Shown here piece by piece: positions 1 through 8,878 of a stretch of 22,500 nucleotides of DNA (position 1 is its first letter; every line of letters starts with the position of its first letter). Location of the stretch: positions 1 through 22,500 of the IMG/VR virus record IMGVR_UViG_3300011113_000369. The stretch is one strand, 5' to 3'. Position numbers and translations under genes: made by a program. The notes beneath the pieces were generated by a model, which had not been told where the DNA came from, searched no databases, and saw nothing but the letters and a program-made list of their open reading frames with translations. Source of the stretch: a virus.

Positions 1-144
1 GCCCAAGGCATCCAAGGCATCCAAGGAAACACTGGTGCCACTGGTGCCCAAGGCATCCAAGGCATCCAAGGAAACACTGGTGCAACTGGTGCCACTGGTG
101 CCCAAGGCCCTCAAGGAAACACTGGTGCAACTGGACCAGTTGGC
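1..144 (+). repeat. Tandem coding repeat (collagen Gly-X-Y)
   Basis: A 45-nt unit starting at base 1 is repeated almost exactly from base 46, extended there by 9 nt, and a third degenerate copy starts at base 100. Each unit encodes Ala-Gln-Gly, then Ile/Pro-Gln-Gly, Asn-Thr-Gly and Ala-Thr-Gly triplets. The near-identity at the DNA level, with synonymous changes only at the edges, suggests recent expansion or recombination within the stem of the fibre. Confidence 0.85.
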
Positions 145-726
145 GATTATGTAATTTCAGTAAGAGGACTTACAGGCGCAGTTGGATTAACAAATGGAAA
201 CGGTATAAACATAAGTGTTTCTGGGAATACTCTTACAATTTCAAATAGTGGTGTTTTGTCTGTAAATGGAAGTACCGGGGCCATTACTGCCGTTGCAAAA
301 ACGAATGTAGATAATTTCTTTAGTGTTGGTCAATCGATTAGCAATGTCGGAGGATATTGGGCAGTAAATGATGGACTTTATTTTACTGAAATAACGCCCG
401 GTTATATTCAATTTTATGATGATTTTGGTACATATAACCAAAAATTATATCCAAACCCTACCGGGAACGGAAATGTATATCTTCCAATATCCGGTGGAAC
501 TTTAGCCCTAGCAAATAGCGTTGTAACATCATTTAATGGCTTAACTGGAGCCATCACCGGAGTTTCATCTATAAATGGAAAAACTGGAGCAATAAATCTT
601 GCTGCAGGAACAAATGTCACAATAACAACTTCTGGAAATACTTTTACAATTTCTGCTGCTGGTGGTACTGGTGGTGGAGGTGGTGGAAATACAGCATTTA
701 TTATAGCTATGGCTACAGTATTATAA
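1..726 (+). CDS. Collagen-like tail fibre protein, 3' part
   Basis: The frame is open from base 1, so the start lies outside the window; 241 codons are visible. About 48 residues of Gly-X-Y repeats (units such as [12 protein letters not shown]) are followed by the linker GPVGDYVIS. After that come short beta-type repeats of the form NGxTGAI (for example [11 protein letters not shown] and INGKTGAIN) and a glycine-rich end. Collagen-like Gly-X-Y stems and NG-TGA repeats are common in trimeric phage tail fibres and adhesins, so a host-contact fibre is likely. The linker and the following motif recur in the collagen-like gene at 4573-6219, which makes the two genes paralogues or sources of swapped domains. 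TTG codons inside the frame, such as the one at 256, are not starts because the repeat region continues upstream in frame. The TAA stop at 724-726 lies inside a late-promoter octamer. Confidence 0.85.
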   Translation, partial: AQGIQGIQGNTGATGAQGIQGIQGNTGATGATGAQGPQGNTGATGPVGDYVISVRGLTGAVGLTNGNGINISVSGNTLTISNSGVLSVNGSTGAITAVAKTNVDNFFSVGQSISNVGGYWAVNDGLYFTEITPGYIQFYDDFGTYNQKLYPNPTGNGNVYLPISGGTLALANSVVTSFNGLTGAITGVSSINGKTGAINLAAGTNVTITTSGNTFTISAAGGTGGGGGGNTAFIIAMATVL

Positions 727-729
727 ATA
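722..729 (+). promoter_or_regulatory. Late promoter TATAAATA
   Basis: This is an exact match to the T4 late-promoter octamer. It overlaps the TAA stop (724-726) of the fibre gene and points to the gene at 762. The predicted start of transcription is near 735, leaving a leader of about 27 nt that carries the AGGAG ribosome binding site at 750-754. Confidence 0.7.
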
Positions 730-761
730 TAGATGAAAATGTTAATTTTAGGAGTTAAAAA

Positions 762-1352
762 TTGAAAAGACTTCTTGGAACTGATATATCTGGTTCTTAT
801 ACTTTTAATCCAGCAGCAAAAACTGTAACATTTTCTGGATTACAATATTCATTGACTTTGGCAAATATTTTGCTCATAACAAATGTTACTGCAAATACTA
901 TAATTTATAATTTTGCAGATCCAGCAACAGGGGAAACAAGTTTTAACAATAACGTTTTAACTCTGACCTATAATACAGCATCCATGAATTCTACGGATGT
1001 TTTACAAATTTATCTGGATCTTGAAAGTTATGAAGAAAGTTTGGCAACACTCTTAAGAAGAATGAATAAACTTCTTGAAAGTAATGCTGTTGTAGATAAT
1101 AAATTAAGACAAAGAGTAGTATTGGAAGCAGTAGGCAATAGCAACTCAGCGACATCTACAGAATGTGCTGCAGCAGTTCCTGTAACTGGTACAGTTGCTC
1201 TTCAGACTGTTACCGTAACAGCACTCCCCGGAACAAGCATAACGTCTGCAACCCCAGTTTTTGAAACTCCTGTAGACCAAAGATGGCGTATTATAGATGA
1301 TGCAAGAAATTGTTATGCCAATCTGATCAGATCTAACTTGATATTCTCGTAA
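762..1352 (+). CDS. Virion-associated protein, 196 aa
   Basis: I do not recognise a named family. The start is TTG at 762, supported by AGGAG at 750-754 with 7 nt spacing; no ATG has an equally good site. Residues 1-90 look beta-rich (SGSYTFNPAAKTVTFSGLQY, then short hydrophobic strands). A charged, probably helical stretch at about 92-125 (LATLLRRMNKLLESN, DNKLRQRV) could be a coiled-coil trimerisation helix, and the C-terminus returns to Thr/Val-rich strands. It has a late promoter in front and virion genes on both sides, so a fibre-associated or baseplate-associated structural protein is likely. It lies 13 nt before the next gene, so both are probably on one late transcript. Confidence 0.7.
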   Translation: MKRLLGTDISGSYTFNPAAKTVTFSGLQYSLTLANILLITNVTANTIIYNFADPATGETSFNNNVLTLTYNTASMNSTDVLQIYLDLESYEESLATLLRRMNKLLESNAVVDNKLRQRVVLEAVGNSNSATSTECAAAVPVTGTVALQTVTVTALPGTSITSATPVFETPVDQRWRIIDDARNCYANLIRSNLIFS

Positions 1353-1365
1353 TAGGAAAAGAAAT

Positions 1366-4245
1366 ATGCCTGTAACAAATCTTTTAAAGAAACAAATAGA
1401 CCAACCAGTATTTGAATGGATGAGATTTTCTCCAATTACAACTTCTTCAGTAAATGGTTTGGCAGGACTTAATGGACAAACTGGTGAACGATATTTTTAT
1501 ATGGTTGATACTACAAACGTAAATTATCGTTATGATACTTGGAGTGATTCTTGGGAGCAAATTTCACCATTGCCAGTTTCTACTCTTTCTACATTTGTTA
1601 AAATGAGAGCTACCAAATCATATGGTCACAGAGGACATGTGATAAATGCTACATCTACAACTCTACAAATAGGTGGATGTGGATATGCAACAAAAGCGGC
1701 TGTTGGAATGAAAATTAGAATAGTTGCTGGAAAAGGTGCTGGACAAGAAAGAACAATAACTGCTGTAGCAGATCCAGTAATAGAAGATTTTGGTTACACA
1801 TCAGCTGGTCAAAGCAATCTTATTACTGATAGCACCAAAAAGTGGAGATTTAATCAATATGATGGTTATACCTGCAGATTAATTAATGCAGGTTCTTCTG
1901 CTCAATTGCAAACAAGAAGAATACAATATAATAGCCAGACTGCAATAGTATTCAATGATACCAATTTTCAGCCTATCGATTGGTTTAACAATATGTCGTT
2001 TAATACGACTGCACCATATCCAACATCTGTAAGTACCTTGCATTATGTTATTGAATCAGTAAATTTGACTGTAGATACATCATGGTCAGTCACACCAGAT
2101 GGATCTTCTATTTTTATGATAATGAGTGGTGGAGTTTGGTTGACAGAAGCCACAAATAGAAATACTCTATATTTTTATGACATATTGAGTGATACATGGA
2201 TTCAAAAAACAGGAGTAGGTCTTGGAAGCGATACTTTTGGTGCATCTACCACAGATTTCGTAATGTGTTTGATAGATGAGGCTGGTGGACCACTTCTTGC
2301 TGGAGCAACTGCAACATCTGCAACATCCAAAACTCTTGTGAATACAGGAGCGACCATGGAGGTTGACCGTTATGCAAATCACCAAATTAGAATTACTTCT
2401 GGTACTGGTATAGGTCAGCAAAGAAGAATAGTTGCACATGGTGCAACTTTTATGAACGTAGAAAAAAATTGGGATATTACCCCAGATAGCACATCTCAAT
2501 ATCAAATTTGGCCTGATACAGATAAACTGTATTTTTTCCCAGCAAACGGTTATACAAATATAATGCAGCATTCGATTGATTCTGATTTGTGGTCATTTGG
2601 GCAGACCACTGATTATGGCGTTGCAAGAAGTATTAGTGCTTCTCCATATGCAGGAACATCATACGGTGCTCCTCACCAAGGGTATGCAGTTTCTTCAATC
2701 GTCAGAACTACCTCAGGTATTCTTTCTGGTTCAGTAAATGCTGGTGGAACAAACTATGTTGTTGGTGATCTTGTTACTTGTTCTACTACAGGAACAAACG
2801 GAACATTCTTTGTAACTTCAGTAAGTTCTACTGGTGCAGTTACAGGACTACAATTGGCAGCAAGCGGTTCTGGTTATTCTGCCGGTTCTTCTAATACTAC
2901 TGGTGGTGCAGGGTCTGGCCTTACCATAACACTAACTGTTGGAACAACAGCGTTGGTTACAACTGCAACTAGCCATGATTTTAGAGATTGGGGAGGAGAA
3001 CAAGTAAAAATTGCTGGCTGTGCAACCGACACGTCATTTAATGCAGTATTTTCAATTCTTGGTGTTGGATCTAGCAGCACATTTTCGATAGCGGCTCCGG
3101 CATCCTCTGCATCCCCTACAGCAGCAACATCACAGTCTACAACAGTTTTAGTTGATGCTGAGAAAACTTGGGCAGTAAATGAGCATGTAGGAAAAACGCT
3201 TAGAGTGTATACAAGTACTGGCGTAAACCCAACAAATATTCCTGCTTATAGAATTACTTCTAATACTGCAAATACTATTACTATATCTACAGCAATAACT
3301 ACACCGACAAACGGACAGACACGATACGTAATTCATGAACCAAGTGGTATTGGTCCGATGGTCACTAGTAGAATAAAAAATAGAGAACCATATGGTTTTG
3401 CAACTTCTGGAACTGCTACAACTCTAGTAGACACAACAAAAAGTTGGACTAATAACCAATGGCAAAATTTTAGAGTTCGTATAACAGCAGGGACAGGTCT
3501 TGGTAATGAATCTGCAATTTCCTCAAATACATCAAATACTTTGACTGTGGCATCTTGGGGAGTAGCCACACCAGATTCTACTTCAAAATATGAAATAATG
3601 GATTCATTTGGAATAGCGACCAGCGGTTCATTTGGTGTAGTGAACGATACTTCAAAAAACTGGGGTACGAATCAATTAGTAGGAAAAAGAGCGTTAATTA
3701 CAGGCGGTACAGCTAGAGGAAATATTCTTACAATAACTTCAAATACAGCAACTTCATTTTCTGGTGGTTCACAAACTGTAGACAGCACATCGACATATGT
3801 AATTTATGACCAACTTCCACGACAAACACAAATTTTTGAATGGTTATATGGAATGTCGGATTCAACAAAAAAAGGTAGATATATTGTTTCGCCTTTCAAT
3901 GAAGCCACGACCACTCCATTTTTAATGGACTTTTATGATATACCTTTGAATAGATGGATATTATCATATAATTTCTCACCACTTGGTGTTGCAACAGGAA
4001 CAGGCACCATGTATGCATATGATGGTGGGGACATTCTGTTTGTGACCATAGCGGCCACGGGTAGAATACATGAAATAAATTTAAGTACTTTACAAATGAA
4101 TTCAGCTGGTCAGACGCCATATGCGCATGGTACGGCTCTTTTTAGACAAGGTATGCAAGTTTTAACTACGGACGATGGTCTAAAATATTTGTATATTCAA
4201 CGTCACTCAGGAAATGAAATGTGGAGAACATTGAAATTCTGGTAA
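1366..4245 (+). CDS. Large repeat-rich virion protein, 959 aa
   Basis: The ATG has AGGA upstream with about 8 nt spacing. The protein is Thr/Ser/Gly-rich and built of repeated beta-type units of about 55-70 residues. Each unit runs roughly TTLVDTTKSW, then RVRITAGTGxGxxxxI, then TSNT, then TPDSTSxYxI. Six copies are seen near residues 95-137, 150-206, 318-384, 591-657, 681-747 and 751-815. Between them are kelch-like strands with aromatic ends (RYDTWSDSWEQ, FYDILSDTWIQ, FYDIPLNRWIL) and one GGTNYVVGD segment at 460-468. Units of this kind occur in large phage virion proteins and suit a long fibre or baseplate-attached adhesin; the exact role is unknown. There is no signal peptide or membrane segment. 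Codons are strongly A/T-ending, as in the other tail genes. Confidence 0.8.
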   Translation: MPVTNLLKKQIDQPVFEWMRFSPITTSSVNGLAGLNGQTGERYFYMVDTTNVNYRYDTWSDSWEQISPLPVSTLSTFVKMRATKSYGHRGHVINATSTTLQIGGCGYATKAAVGMKIRIVAGKGAGQERTITAVADPVIEDFGYTSAGQSNLITDSTKKWRFNQYDGYTCRLINAGSSAQLQTRRIQYNSQTAIVFNDTNFQPIDWFNNMSFNTTAPYPTSVSTLHYVIESVNLTVDTSWSVTPDGSSIFMIMSGGVWLTEATNRNTLYFYDILSDTWIQKTGVGLGSDTFGASTTDFVMCLIDEAGGPLLAGATATSATSKTLVNTGATMEVDRYANHQIRITSGTGIGQQRRIVAHGATFMNVEKNWDITPDSTSQYQIWPDTDKLYFFPANGYTNIMQHSIDSDLWSFGQTTDYGVARSISASPYAGTSYGAPHQGYAVSSIVRTTSGILSGSVNAGGTNYVVGDLVTCSTTGTNGTFFVTSVSSTGAVTGLQLAASGSGYSAGSSNTTGGAGSGLTITLTVGTTALVTTATSHDFRDWGGEQVKIAGCATDTSFNAVFSILGVGSSSTFSIAAPASSASPTAATSQSTTVLVDAEKTWAVNEHVGKTLRVYTSTGVNPTNIPAYRITSNTANTITISTAITTPTNGQTRYVIHEPSGIGPMVTSRIKNREPYGFATSGTATTLVDTTKSWTNNQWQNFRVRITAGTGLGNESAISSNTSNTLTVASWGVATPDSTSKYEIMDSFGIATSGSFGVVNDTSKNWGTNQLVGKRALITGGTARGNILTITSNTATSFSGGSQTVDSTSTYVIYDQLPRQTQIFEWLYGMSDSTKKGRYIVSPFNEATTTPFLMDFYDIPLNRWILSYNFSPLGVATGTGTMYAYDGGDILFVTIAATGRIHEINLSTLQMNSAGQTPYAHGTALFRQGMQVLTTDDGLKYLYIQRHSGNEMWRTLKFW
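1648..3810 (+). repeat. Six-copy protein repeat region
   Basis: These are the approximate outer limits of six diverged copies of a unit of about 55-70 residues within the 959-aa protein. The conserved core is R-[IV]-x-[SAG]-G-x-G-x-G-x-x-R/E-x-I, followed by a Thr/Asn-rich strand and D-S-T-S-x-Y. Copies 5 and 6 are almost adjacent. The DNA has diverged, so this is an old duplication visible only at protein level. Confidence 0.7.
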
Positions 4246-4254
4246 AGGATAATT

Positions 4255-4560
4255 ATGGCACTTCAAAAAAAAATATATACAACAGAAAATACTGGAGCGT
4301 TTGCAGAATATTGGAAAGTTTCTGAAATTTCTGGAAATTGGTTAAACAAAAATATAACCATAAAAATTTCAGGATTCATATCAGAAGAAACAAGATTAAA
4401 TCAAAAACTTCCATTGATTGAAAAAAGTTATGTTGTTGAAACAAACATGTTTGAGTTATATTTCAATCCGACCCAGATGGAAAATACAGATATAATAAAA
4501 AAGTCTTATGAATTTTTGAAATCAAATACTTATGAATTCATTGATGCTATTGATGTGTGA
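4255..4560 (+). CDS. Hypothetical protein in tail fibre cluster, 101 aa
   Basis: No family is recognised. The ATG at 4255 has AAGGA just upstream, about 6 nt away, and lies 9 nt after the stop of the 959-aa gene. The protein is soluble, Lys/Glu/Asn-rich, with no signal peptide or membrane segment. It contains aromatic strands (GAFAEYWKVSEISGNW) and an acidic helical end. Its place between two large fibre genes suggests a small structural partner or a fibre chaperone; this is inference from position alone. The TGA stop at 4558-4560 lies within the late-promoter-like octamer of the next gene. Confidence 0.65.
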   Translation: MALQKKIYTTENTGAFAEYWKVSEISGNWLNKNITIKISGFISEETRLNQKLPLIEKSYVVETNMFELYFNPTQMENTDIIKKSYEFLKSNTYEFIDAIDV

Positions 4561-4566
4561 TAAATA
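4559..4566 (+). promoter_or_regulatory. Late promoter variant GATAAATA
   Basis: It matches the NATAAATA late motif and overlaps the TGA stop at 4558-4560. Only 6 bp separate it from the ATG at 4573, which has no ribosome binding site, so transcription would begin at or next to the start codon. Confidence 0.5.
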
Positions 4567-4572
4567 TTCATA

Positions 4573-6219
4573 ATGGCAATTGATTTTCCAACAAATCCTT
4601 CTTCTGGACAAACCTATGCTTACAGTGGCAGTGTTTGGACATATAACGGATATGGTTGGGACCGTACAACATCTGGAGGATCTGGTACGGCAGGGGCAAC
4701 TGGTGCAACTGGACCACAAGGAAACACAGGAGCCACTGGAGCCACAGGTGCAACTGGACCACAAGGAAATACGGGATCTACGGGTGCTACTGGTGCCACT
4801 GGCCCTCAAGGAAATACTGGAGCCACTGGACCTGTTGGTGATTATGTTATATCATTCAATGGTCTTACTGGAACAGTAACTGGTGTAACCACAGGAACTG
4901 CAAATACATTTGGACCTCTTCAAAGTTTTACAAACGGTATAAGTGCATCTGGTGGAACATTTACAGATTTAAGAGCATCTGTTGCTTACATAGATTCAAT
5001 TGAGCCAAAAACTCTGTTAGGAGATTTGAATCTTAGCTCGCCAGCAAATATCAACATTGATAATTTTGGTGGACTTATAACCATTGGTGATGTCAATGGA
5101 AATGTAAATGGAACAACCCTAATTGTCCGTGATGGAACAAATACAATAACAGCAAACGGACAACTTGTTTCTAGTGGAGCCTTTACTGCAAGCAGCACAA
5201 TAACCTCTACAGGTACAATAAGAGCAAACGCGGGAATATCTGCCGCTGGTGGAACTTTCAGTAGTTTAACAAGATTTACTGCAGGAATTTCTTCTGCAGG
5301 GGCAACATTTAGTGGAAACGTAATTTTTGTAAATGGTCTTACAAGTAGCTCAAATATTAATTTACAAAATACTGAAATAATACAAAACACAACAAATGGT
5401 AGAGTAGATATAATGCCAAGGCCCACTGGGAGCACAGCATACGGAATCTACTTTGACACAACATCATGGGGCTTTGGTGTTATCATGGGAACTGTAAGAT
5501 CCTCGGATAATGCCATTAACACGGGTGGTAATTTTAGATTTGATGTGCCGATAACAATATTACAAGATACAAGATTCCAGTTAGGATCCGATGGACATTA
5601 TGGTTTATATAGAACCGATACTGGAAATAATACTGCACAACTTTATGCACTTTCAAACAATGCAAACAATAGCGGTGCATTTGCTTTAGTCGGATATTTT
5701 GATGTAGGTGCTGCAAATAGAAGTCCTGCTACTTCTCATACACACCCAAATCTTTACATTTATGCAAATGGAACAACAAGTGCAAATGATTTTATAAGAT
5801 TTGAACATAATAACACTCAAGGAAATATGGTTTCAGGTGGAACCACAGGAATTTTGATACAACCTGGGTCTGGTATTGTTGGAATATCCGGTGGACTTAG
5901 TGCTGGTGCCTATCAATTAAACTCAAATGGAATAATTACATTAACCGGAGCAACATACACGTTCCAAGCCTCAGATAATGGTGAAGTACTAGTTCACAAC
6001 AGAGGTTCCGGTGCAACATTTACAGTTCCAACAGGACTTCCAGTAGGATTCAGTTGCACTATAATTCATATAGGTACGGGTGGTCTTGGATTTACTGCAG
6101 CATCTGGTGTAACTCTTAACAGTTGGACGAATAAATATTCAAGCGTCGGACAACATGCAACTATTGGTTTGATATCTTATGCTACCAATGTATTCAATTT
6201 ATCAGGTGGATTGACATAA
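4573..6219 (+). CDS. Collagen-like tail fibre protein, 548 aa
   Basis: Residues 1-35 form a compact aromatic module ([22 protein letters not shown]), a type often found at the start of phage fibre proteins and probably the virion-attachment end. Residues 38-91 are a Gly-X-Y collagen-like stem (GAT, GPQ, GNT). Next come the GPVGDYVIS linker and [11 protein letters not shown] motif shared with the fibre gene at 1-726. Several [GS]ISAxGGTFxxL segments follow (near residues 122, 223 and 239), a pattern common in fibres of marine and freshwater T4-like phages. The C-terminal part ([20 protein letters not shown]) is a likely tip domain. There is no Shine-Dalgarno sequence; the start is set by the N-terminal module and the late-type promoter directly upstream. 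The stop overlaps the next start (TAATG). Confidence 0.85.
   Translation: MAIDFPTNPSSGQTYAYSGSVWTYNGYGWDRTTSGGSGTAGATGATGPQGNTGATGATGATGPQGNTGSTGATGATGPQGNTGATGPVGDYVISFNGLTGTVTGVTTGTANTFGPLQSFTNGISASGGTFTDLRASVAYIDSIEPKTLLGDLNLSSPANINIDNFGGLITIGDVNGNVNGTTLIVRDGTNTITANGQLVSSGAFTASSTITSTGTIRANAGISAAGGTFSSLTRFTAGISSAGATFSGNVIFVNGLTSSSNINLQNTEIIQNTTNGRVDIMPRPTGSTAYGIYFDTTSWGFGVIMGTVRSSDNAINTGGNFRFDVPITILQDTRFQLGSDGHYGLYRTDTGNNTAQLYALSNNANNSGAFALVGYFDVGAANRSPATSHTHPNLYIYANGTTSANDFIRFEHNNTQGNMVSGGTTGILIQPGSGIVGISGGLSAGAYQLNSNGIITLTGATYTFQASDNGEVLVHNRGSGATFTVPTGLPVGFSCTIIHIGTGGLGFTAASGVTLNSWTNKYSSVGQHATIGLISYATNVFNLSGGLT
4684..4845 (+). repeat. Gly-X-Y collagen-like coding repeat
   Basis: About 18 consecutive Gly-X-Y triplets, dominated by GAT, GPQ and GNT. 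The DNA uses mixed synonymous codons, so it is more diverged than the repeat at 1-144. This low-complexity stretch also creates spurious open frames in the other five frames. Confidence 0.8.
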
Positions 6220-7061
6220 TGTTTTTACCATATCCTCGTGCAGCAAGTGTTGGAAGTTTTAGAAGACCTGTTGCTGGGGGAGCTGCGGCTCCAGTAAATG
6301 AAATAAATTTTACAACCACACTTAGTGGTGGAACTTTTGGATTTGTTACAAGTAATCGCACCATCACAATGAATACTAGCACTGGTTATTTGAAAGCAGA
6401 GTGGTGGGATGGGACTAGTACCATATATGGAAGCGGGGCCACTGGAACAGCCATGGATATACAAAAAAGTGTTGTTTCACCTTACAATAATACTTCTCCC
6501 AAATCAGTAAAAGTTTATTCATCAAATGTGTCTGGTACGAGAACGGGTGGTATTGAACGTATAGCCGTGACAAGTGTAGGACAAGACACAAATAAAATTA
6601 CTTCTATCGATTTGGCTGGGTGTACTACTTTGGGAACGTATAATTTCAATGAAGATACAATAGAGAACACAGGTATCACCTCATTAACTTTTCCGTCAGC
6701 ACCACTAACAACTCAAAACGGTCCTATTAGAGTAACTGGAAATACTTCTTTAACTACATTAGATATTAGTGGACGTACAGGTTCATTATATTATGTGATT
6801 AGCGGCAATACTGCTATGACTTCTTTAACTGCTACCGATTGTGGTAGAAATATAGAAAGTTATGGAAAAAATTATCCATTCTATAATGTTTTTGATATTA
6901 GAAATAATAATTTGGGTGCAACTGCACTAAATAATTTTTATACGGGTATAGCAACATCCCCCTTTGGTCTTGGATCAATTTTGGTTGGAGGAAATCCCGG
7001 AACTGGAACCGACAATCCTTCTATAGCAACTGCAAAAAATTGGACAGTCTACGGATCATAA
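6219..7061 (+). CDS. Leucine-rich-repeat-like virion protein, 280 aa
   Basis: The start overlaps the stop of the preceding fibre gene by one base (TAATG), which indicates translational coupling. After a short basic, Ala-rich N-terminus the middle of the protein shows short repeats of the form ITSIDLAGC, ITSLTFPS, LTTLDISGR, MTSLTATDC and NVFDIRNNNLG. This resembles the irregular leucine-rich repeats found in some phage surface proteins. It ends with NNFYTGI and NPGTGTDNPSIATAKNWTVYG, which looks like a final repeat cap. No signal peptide is present. It is likely part of the fibre or another virion-surface structure that binds a ligand; the exact role is not known. Confidence 0.7.
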   Translation: MFLPYPRAASVGSFRRPVAGGAAAPVNEINFTTTLSGGTFGFVTSNRTITMNTSTGYLKAEWWDGTSTIYGSGATGTAMDIQKSVVSPYNNTSPKSVKVYSSNVSGTRTGGIERIAVTSVGQDTNKITSIDLAGCTTLGTYNFNEDTIENTGITSLTFPSAPLTTQNGPIRVTGNTSLTTLDISGRTGSLYYVISGNTAMTSLTATDCGRNIESYGKNYPFYNVFDIRNNNLGATALNNFYTGIATSPFGLGSILVGGNPGTGTDNPSIATAKNWTVYGS

Positions 7062-7063
7062 AA

Positions 7064-7696
7064 ATGCCATTATATTTTATCACACCAAATTATAGTCTCG
7101 CATTAATACCAAAATCTGGTTGTTCTACCTTTGCTAGATCCGTTGTAAAATATTTTCAACCACAAGATGATCATATGGTTTTAAATGCTGCCTATCCCGA
7201 GGGGAAAAATGCAAACAATACACAAATTCAATGGTTGGCAAACAGAGAATCAGCTCCATCAAAACAAATTTTAGCATTTATAAGAGATCCTTATGAAAGA
7301 TTTTTATCAGCAATGGTACAAACTAATTTAACAAACATAGATGATCTTTTGTATTCATTAGAAAATAATTTGGTTGTTGAAAGGATTAATAGATCAAATC
7401 AAGGAAGAAGACCAATAACAAACAACGCTCACTTTAAACACCAATATACTTGGTTAAATTCAACTGCAAAATTATATAAGTTTCCAGATCATATTAATGA
7501 AGGTGCTTTAGAAGTCGGGTTTTCTTTACCATTGCCAGTTGTAAATCCTGCTGTAGCAGAAAAACCACAACCAACGCAAGCCCAAAAAGATAGAATTCTT
7601 GCATACTACGCAAAAGATAAAGAACTTTTTGATAAGATATCATCGCCCGGAATATTGTTTAGTGATATTTTAGATCCTTCTTGGTTGACTAATTAA
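7064..7696 (+). CDS. Probable sulfotransferase, 210 aa
   Basis: Two motifs of PAPS-dependent sulfotransferases (the carbohydrate sulfotransferase type with a P-loop-like fold) are present at the expected spacing. IPKSGCSTF at residues 15-23 matches the 5'-phosphosulfate loop, and FIRDPYERFLSAM at 72-84 matches the 3'-phosphate-binding R-DP-x-R-x-x-S motif. The family moves sulfate from PAPS to sugars or tyrosines. The ATG at 7064 is chosen because it lies 2 nt after the previous stop and gives a normal N-terminal strand; a TTG at 7040 in the same frame would overlap the LRR-like gene. There is no clear ribosome binding site, so coupling is likely. The substrate is unknown: fibre residues or a host surface glycan are possible. 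Confidence 0.7.
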   Translation: MPLYFITPNYSLALIPKSGCSTFARSVVKYFQPQDDHMVLNAAYPEGKNANNTQIQWLANRESAPSKQILAFIRDPYERFLSAMVQTNLTNIDDLLYSLENNLVVERINRSNQGRRPITNNAHFKHQYTWLNSTAKLYKFPDHINEGALEVGFSLPLPVVNPAVAEKPQPTQAQKDRILAYYAKDKELFDKISSPGILFSDILDPSWLTN

Positions 7697-7712
7697 AATA
7701 CTGTGACATAAT
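7685..7712 (+). promoter_or_regulatory. Sigma70-like promoter for dUTPase, leaderless geometry
   Basis: TTGACT (7685-7690), 16 bp, CATAAT (7707-7712), with TGA directly before the -10 box (extended -10). The ATG of dUTPase starts after 6 more bases, so the predicted first transcribed base is at or beside the A of the ATG. No Shine-Dalgarno sequence precedes the gene. The -35 box lies in the last codons of the sulfotransferase gene. Confidence 0.7.
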
Positions 7713-7718
7713 CTCTAT

Positions 7719-8234
7719 ATGTTTCTAGAATACACAAAAGAACACCCAACTGTCGTAGATCCAAATTTTCAAACCAAGATGGCAGCATGCTTTGATCTTG
7801 GAGCATATATTCCAGGAGGCGAAGAAGTAAAAATTTACTCTGGTAAGACCCCTATGTCTACCAAGCCCCTGCACTGTGGAGATCGGAATGAGGACTATAT
7901 CGTCCTAATGCCCATGGAACGAGCTTTAATCCGCACAGGGCTGACCTTTAAGATCCCCGATGGATACTCTATCCGCCTTCACCCACGCTCTGGAATGGCT
8001 TTAAAGTACGGTCTGACGCTTGCTAATTGCGAGGGTGTAGTCGATGAAGATTATACCTTTGAGACCAAAATTATCATGCTGAATACCAGTAATGATCATA
8101 TCAAAATTTACAATAGAGATCGTATTGCTCAGGCAGAACTTGTTAAGTACGAACAACCACGGTTCCTAGAGATCTTTGAAACGATCACCAAAGAATCAAA
8201 TAGAAACGGTGGTTTTGGTTCGACTGGCGTGTAA
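7719..8234 (+). CDS. dut: dUTP diphosphatase (trimeric type), 171 aa
   Basis: It hydrolyses dUTP to dUMP and pyrophosphate, keeping uracil out of DNA and supplying dUMP to thymidylate synthase (ThyX, encoded at 18614). All five motifs of the trimeric family are visible in order: AACFDLGAYI (motif I), HPRSGMA (II), GVVDEDYTFE (III, in the position of GxIDxxY), RIAQ (IV) and the flexible C-terminal arm NGGFGSTG (V). The length suits the family. The start is fixed by the promoter directly upstream; there is no ribosome binding site. It sits between late genes but has its own host-type promoter, so it is probably expressed early. It ends 4 bp from the convergent gene at 8239, with no terminator between them. 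Confidence 0.95.
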   Translation: MFLEYTKEHPTVVDPNFQTKMAACFDLGAYIPGGEEVKIYSGKTPMSTKPLHCGDRNEDYIVLMPMERALIRTGLTFKIPDGYSIRLHPRSGMALKYGLTLANCEGVVDEDYTFETKIIMLNTSNDHIKIYNRDRIAQAELVKYEQPRFLEIFETITKESNRNGGFGSTGV

Positions 8235-8238
8235 ATTA

Positions 8239-8862
8239 TTATGCATTTATGACAATAGTCAGAGATAGTGTATTGCTGCAAGCAGCATTTGAATCCGTGA
8301 CATTAAAAAGTCTAAAAGTCGCACTTGACGCATTGGTTTCTGCAGTTGCGTCTCCAAAAATTTGTAGTGTATCACCAGATGCAAATGTAACTGCTCCCGT
8401 TGATGTATTTTGTGCCCATGTGGTCAAAACACCGCCATTTTTCTTATATTTGATTACAGTTACACCAATACTTCCAGTAAGAATGTTCCATTTCAAAGCA
8501 ACTGGTGTGGTATTACCAGAAATTGTGAAAGTTGGTGTCAGAGCATTGTCACCGATGGCGTTATCAATATTTTGAGATGTTGGAGAAAATGTTAATGTAT
8601 TAATGGTTGGTATTGAAGCGGAAGTTGCTACTGTTGGCTCTGCGCCATCAGAAACTCCATAATCCATCATGGCATACATGTCTTGGAATGCAATGTTGTT
8701 CATTTGCATGCCATTATTGGTATTCACCCAAGATTGTGTATTATCATTCCAACTAAATGGACCCATAGGTGTTGATACAATTTTTGGACCATAACCGCGT
8801 GTTGGAGCAACTTGCTCGTTCATTGCGGCAAAAAACGTTTTCATTGTATCTTTAGCACCCAT
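8239..8862 (-). CDS. Probable virion protein with Ig-like C-terminal half, 207 aa
   Basis: No named family is recognised. Residues 1-70 contain the segment GPFSWNDNTQSWVNTNNGM followed by a Met-rich stretch (MNNIAFQDMYAMMDYG). Residues 80-207 are Thr/Ser/Asn-rich and look like an immunoglobulin-like beta sandwich (PTFTISGNTTPVALKW, TFASGDTLQI, TFRLFNVTDSNAACS), a type often displayed on phage tails and heads. The start ATG at 8862 lies 16 nt downstream of a CATAAATA late motif and has only a weak purine-rich site (TAGAG). Tandem stops (TAATAA) end the gene 4 bp from the dUTPase stop. It is the last gene of the leftward late cluster. Confidence 0.65.
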   Translation of the reverse strand: MGAKDTMKTFFAAMNEQVAPTRGYGPKIVSTPMGPFSWNDNTQSWVNTNNGMQMNNIAFQDMYAMMDYGVSDGAEPTVATSASIPTINTLTFSPTSQNIDNAIGDNALTPTFTISGNTTPVALKWNILTGSIGVTVIKYKKNGGVLTTWAQNTSTGAVTFASGDTLQIFGDATAETNASSATFRLFNVTDSNAACSNTLSLTIVINA

Positions 8863-8878
8863 TATTCTATCTCTACCA

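Noticed and set aside
1-144. Regular repeats that might suggest a CRISPR array
   Set aside because: The units are in frame, encode Gly-X-Y triplets and have no variable spacers.
256-258. TTG as start of the first fibre gene
   Set aside because: The same frame is open to base 1 with collagen repeats upstream, so this is internal.
4568-4879. Open frames overlapping the collagen region on both strands
   Set aside because: They are by-products of low-complexity repeats; only the frame starting at 4573 has a fibre-type N-terminus and full-length coding character.
6130-6137. AATAAATA inside the second collagen-like gene
   Set aside because: It is in the middle of a gene with no start nearby; treated as a chance match in A/T-rich DNA.
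8235-8238. Terminator between the convergent dUTPase and virion genes
   Set aside because: The gap is 4 bp, and no hairpin with a T tract is visible in the flanks.
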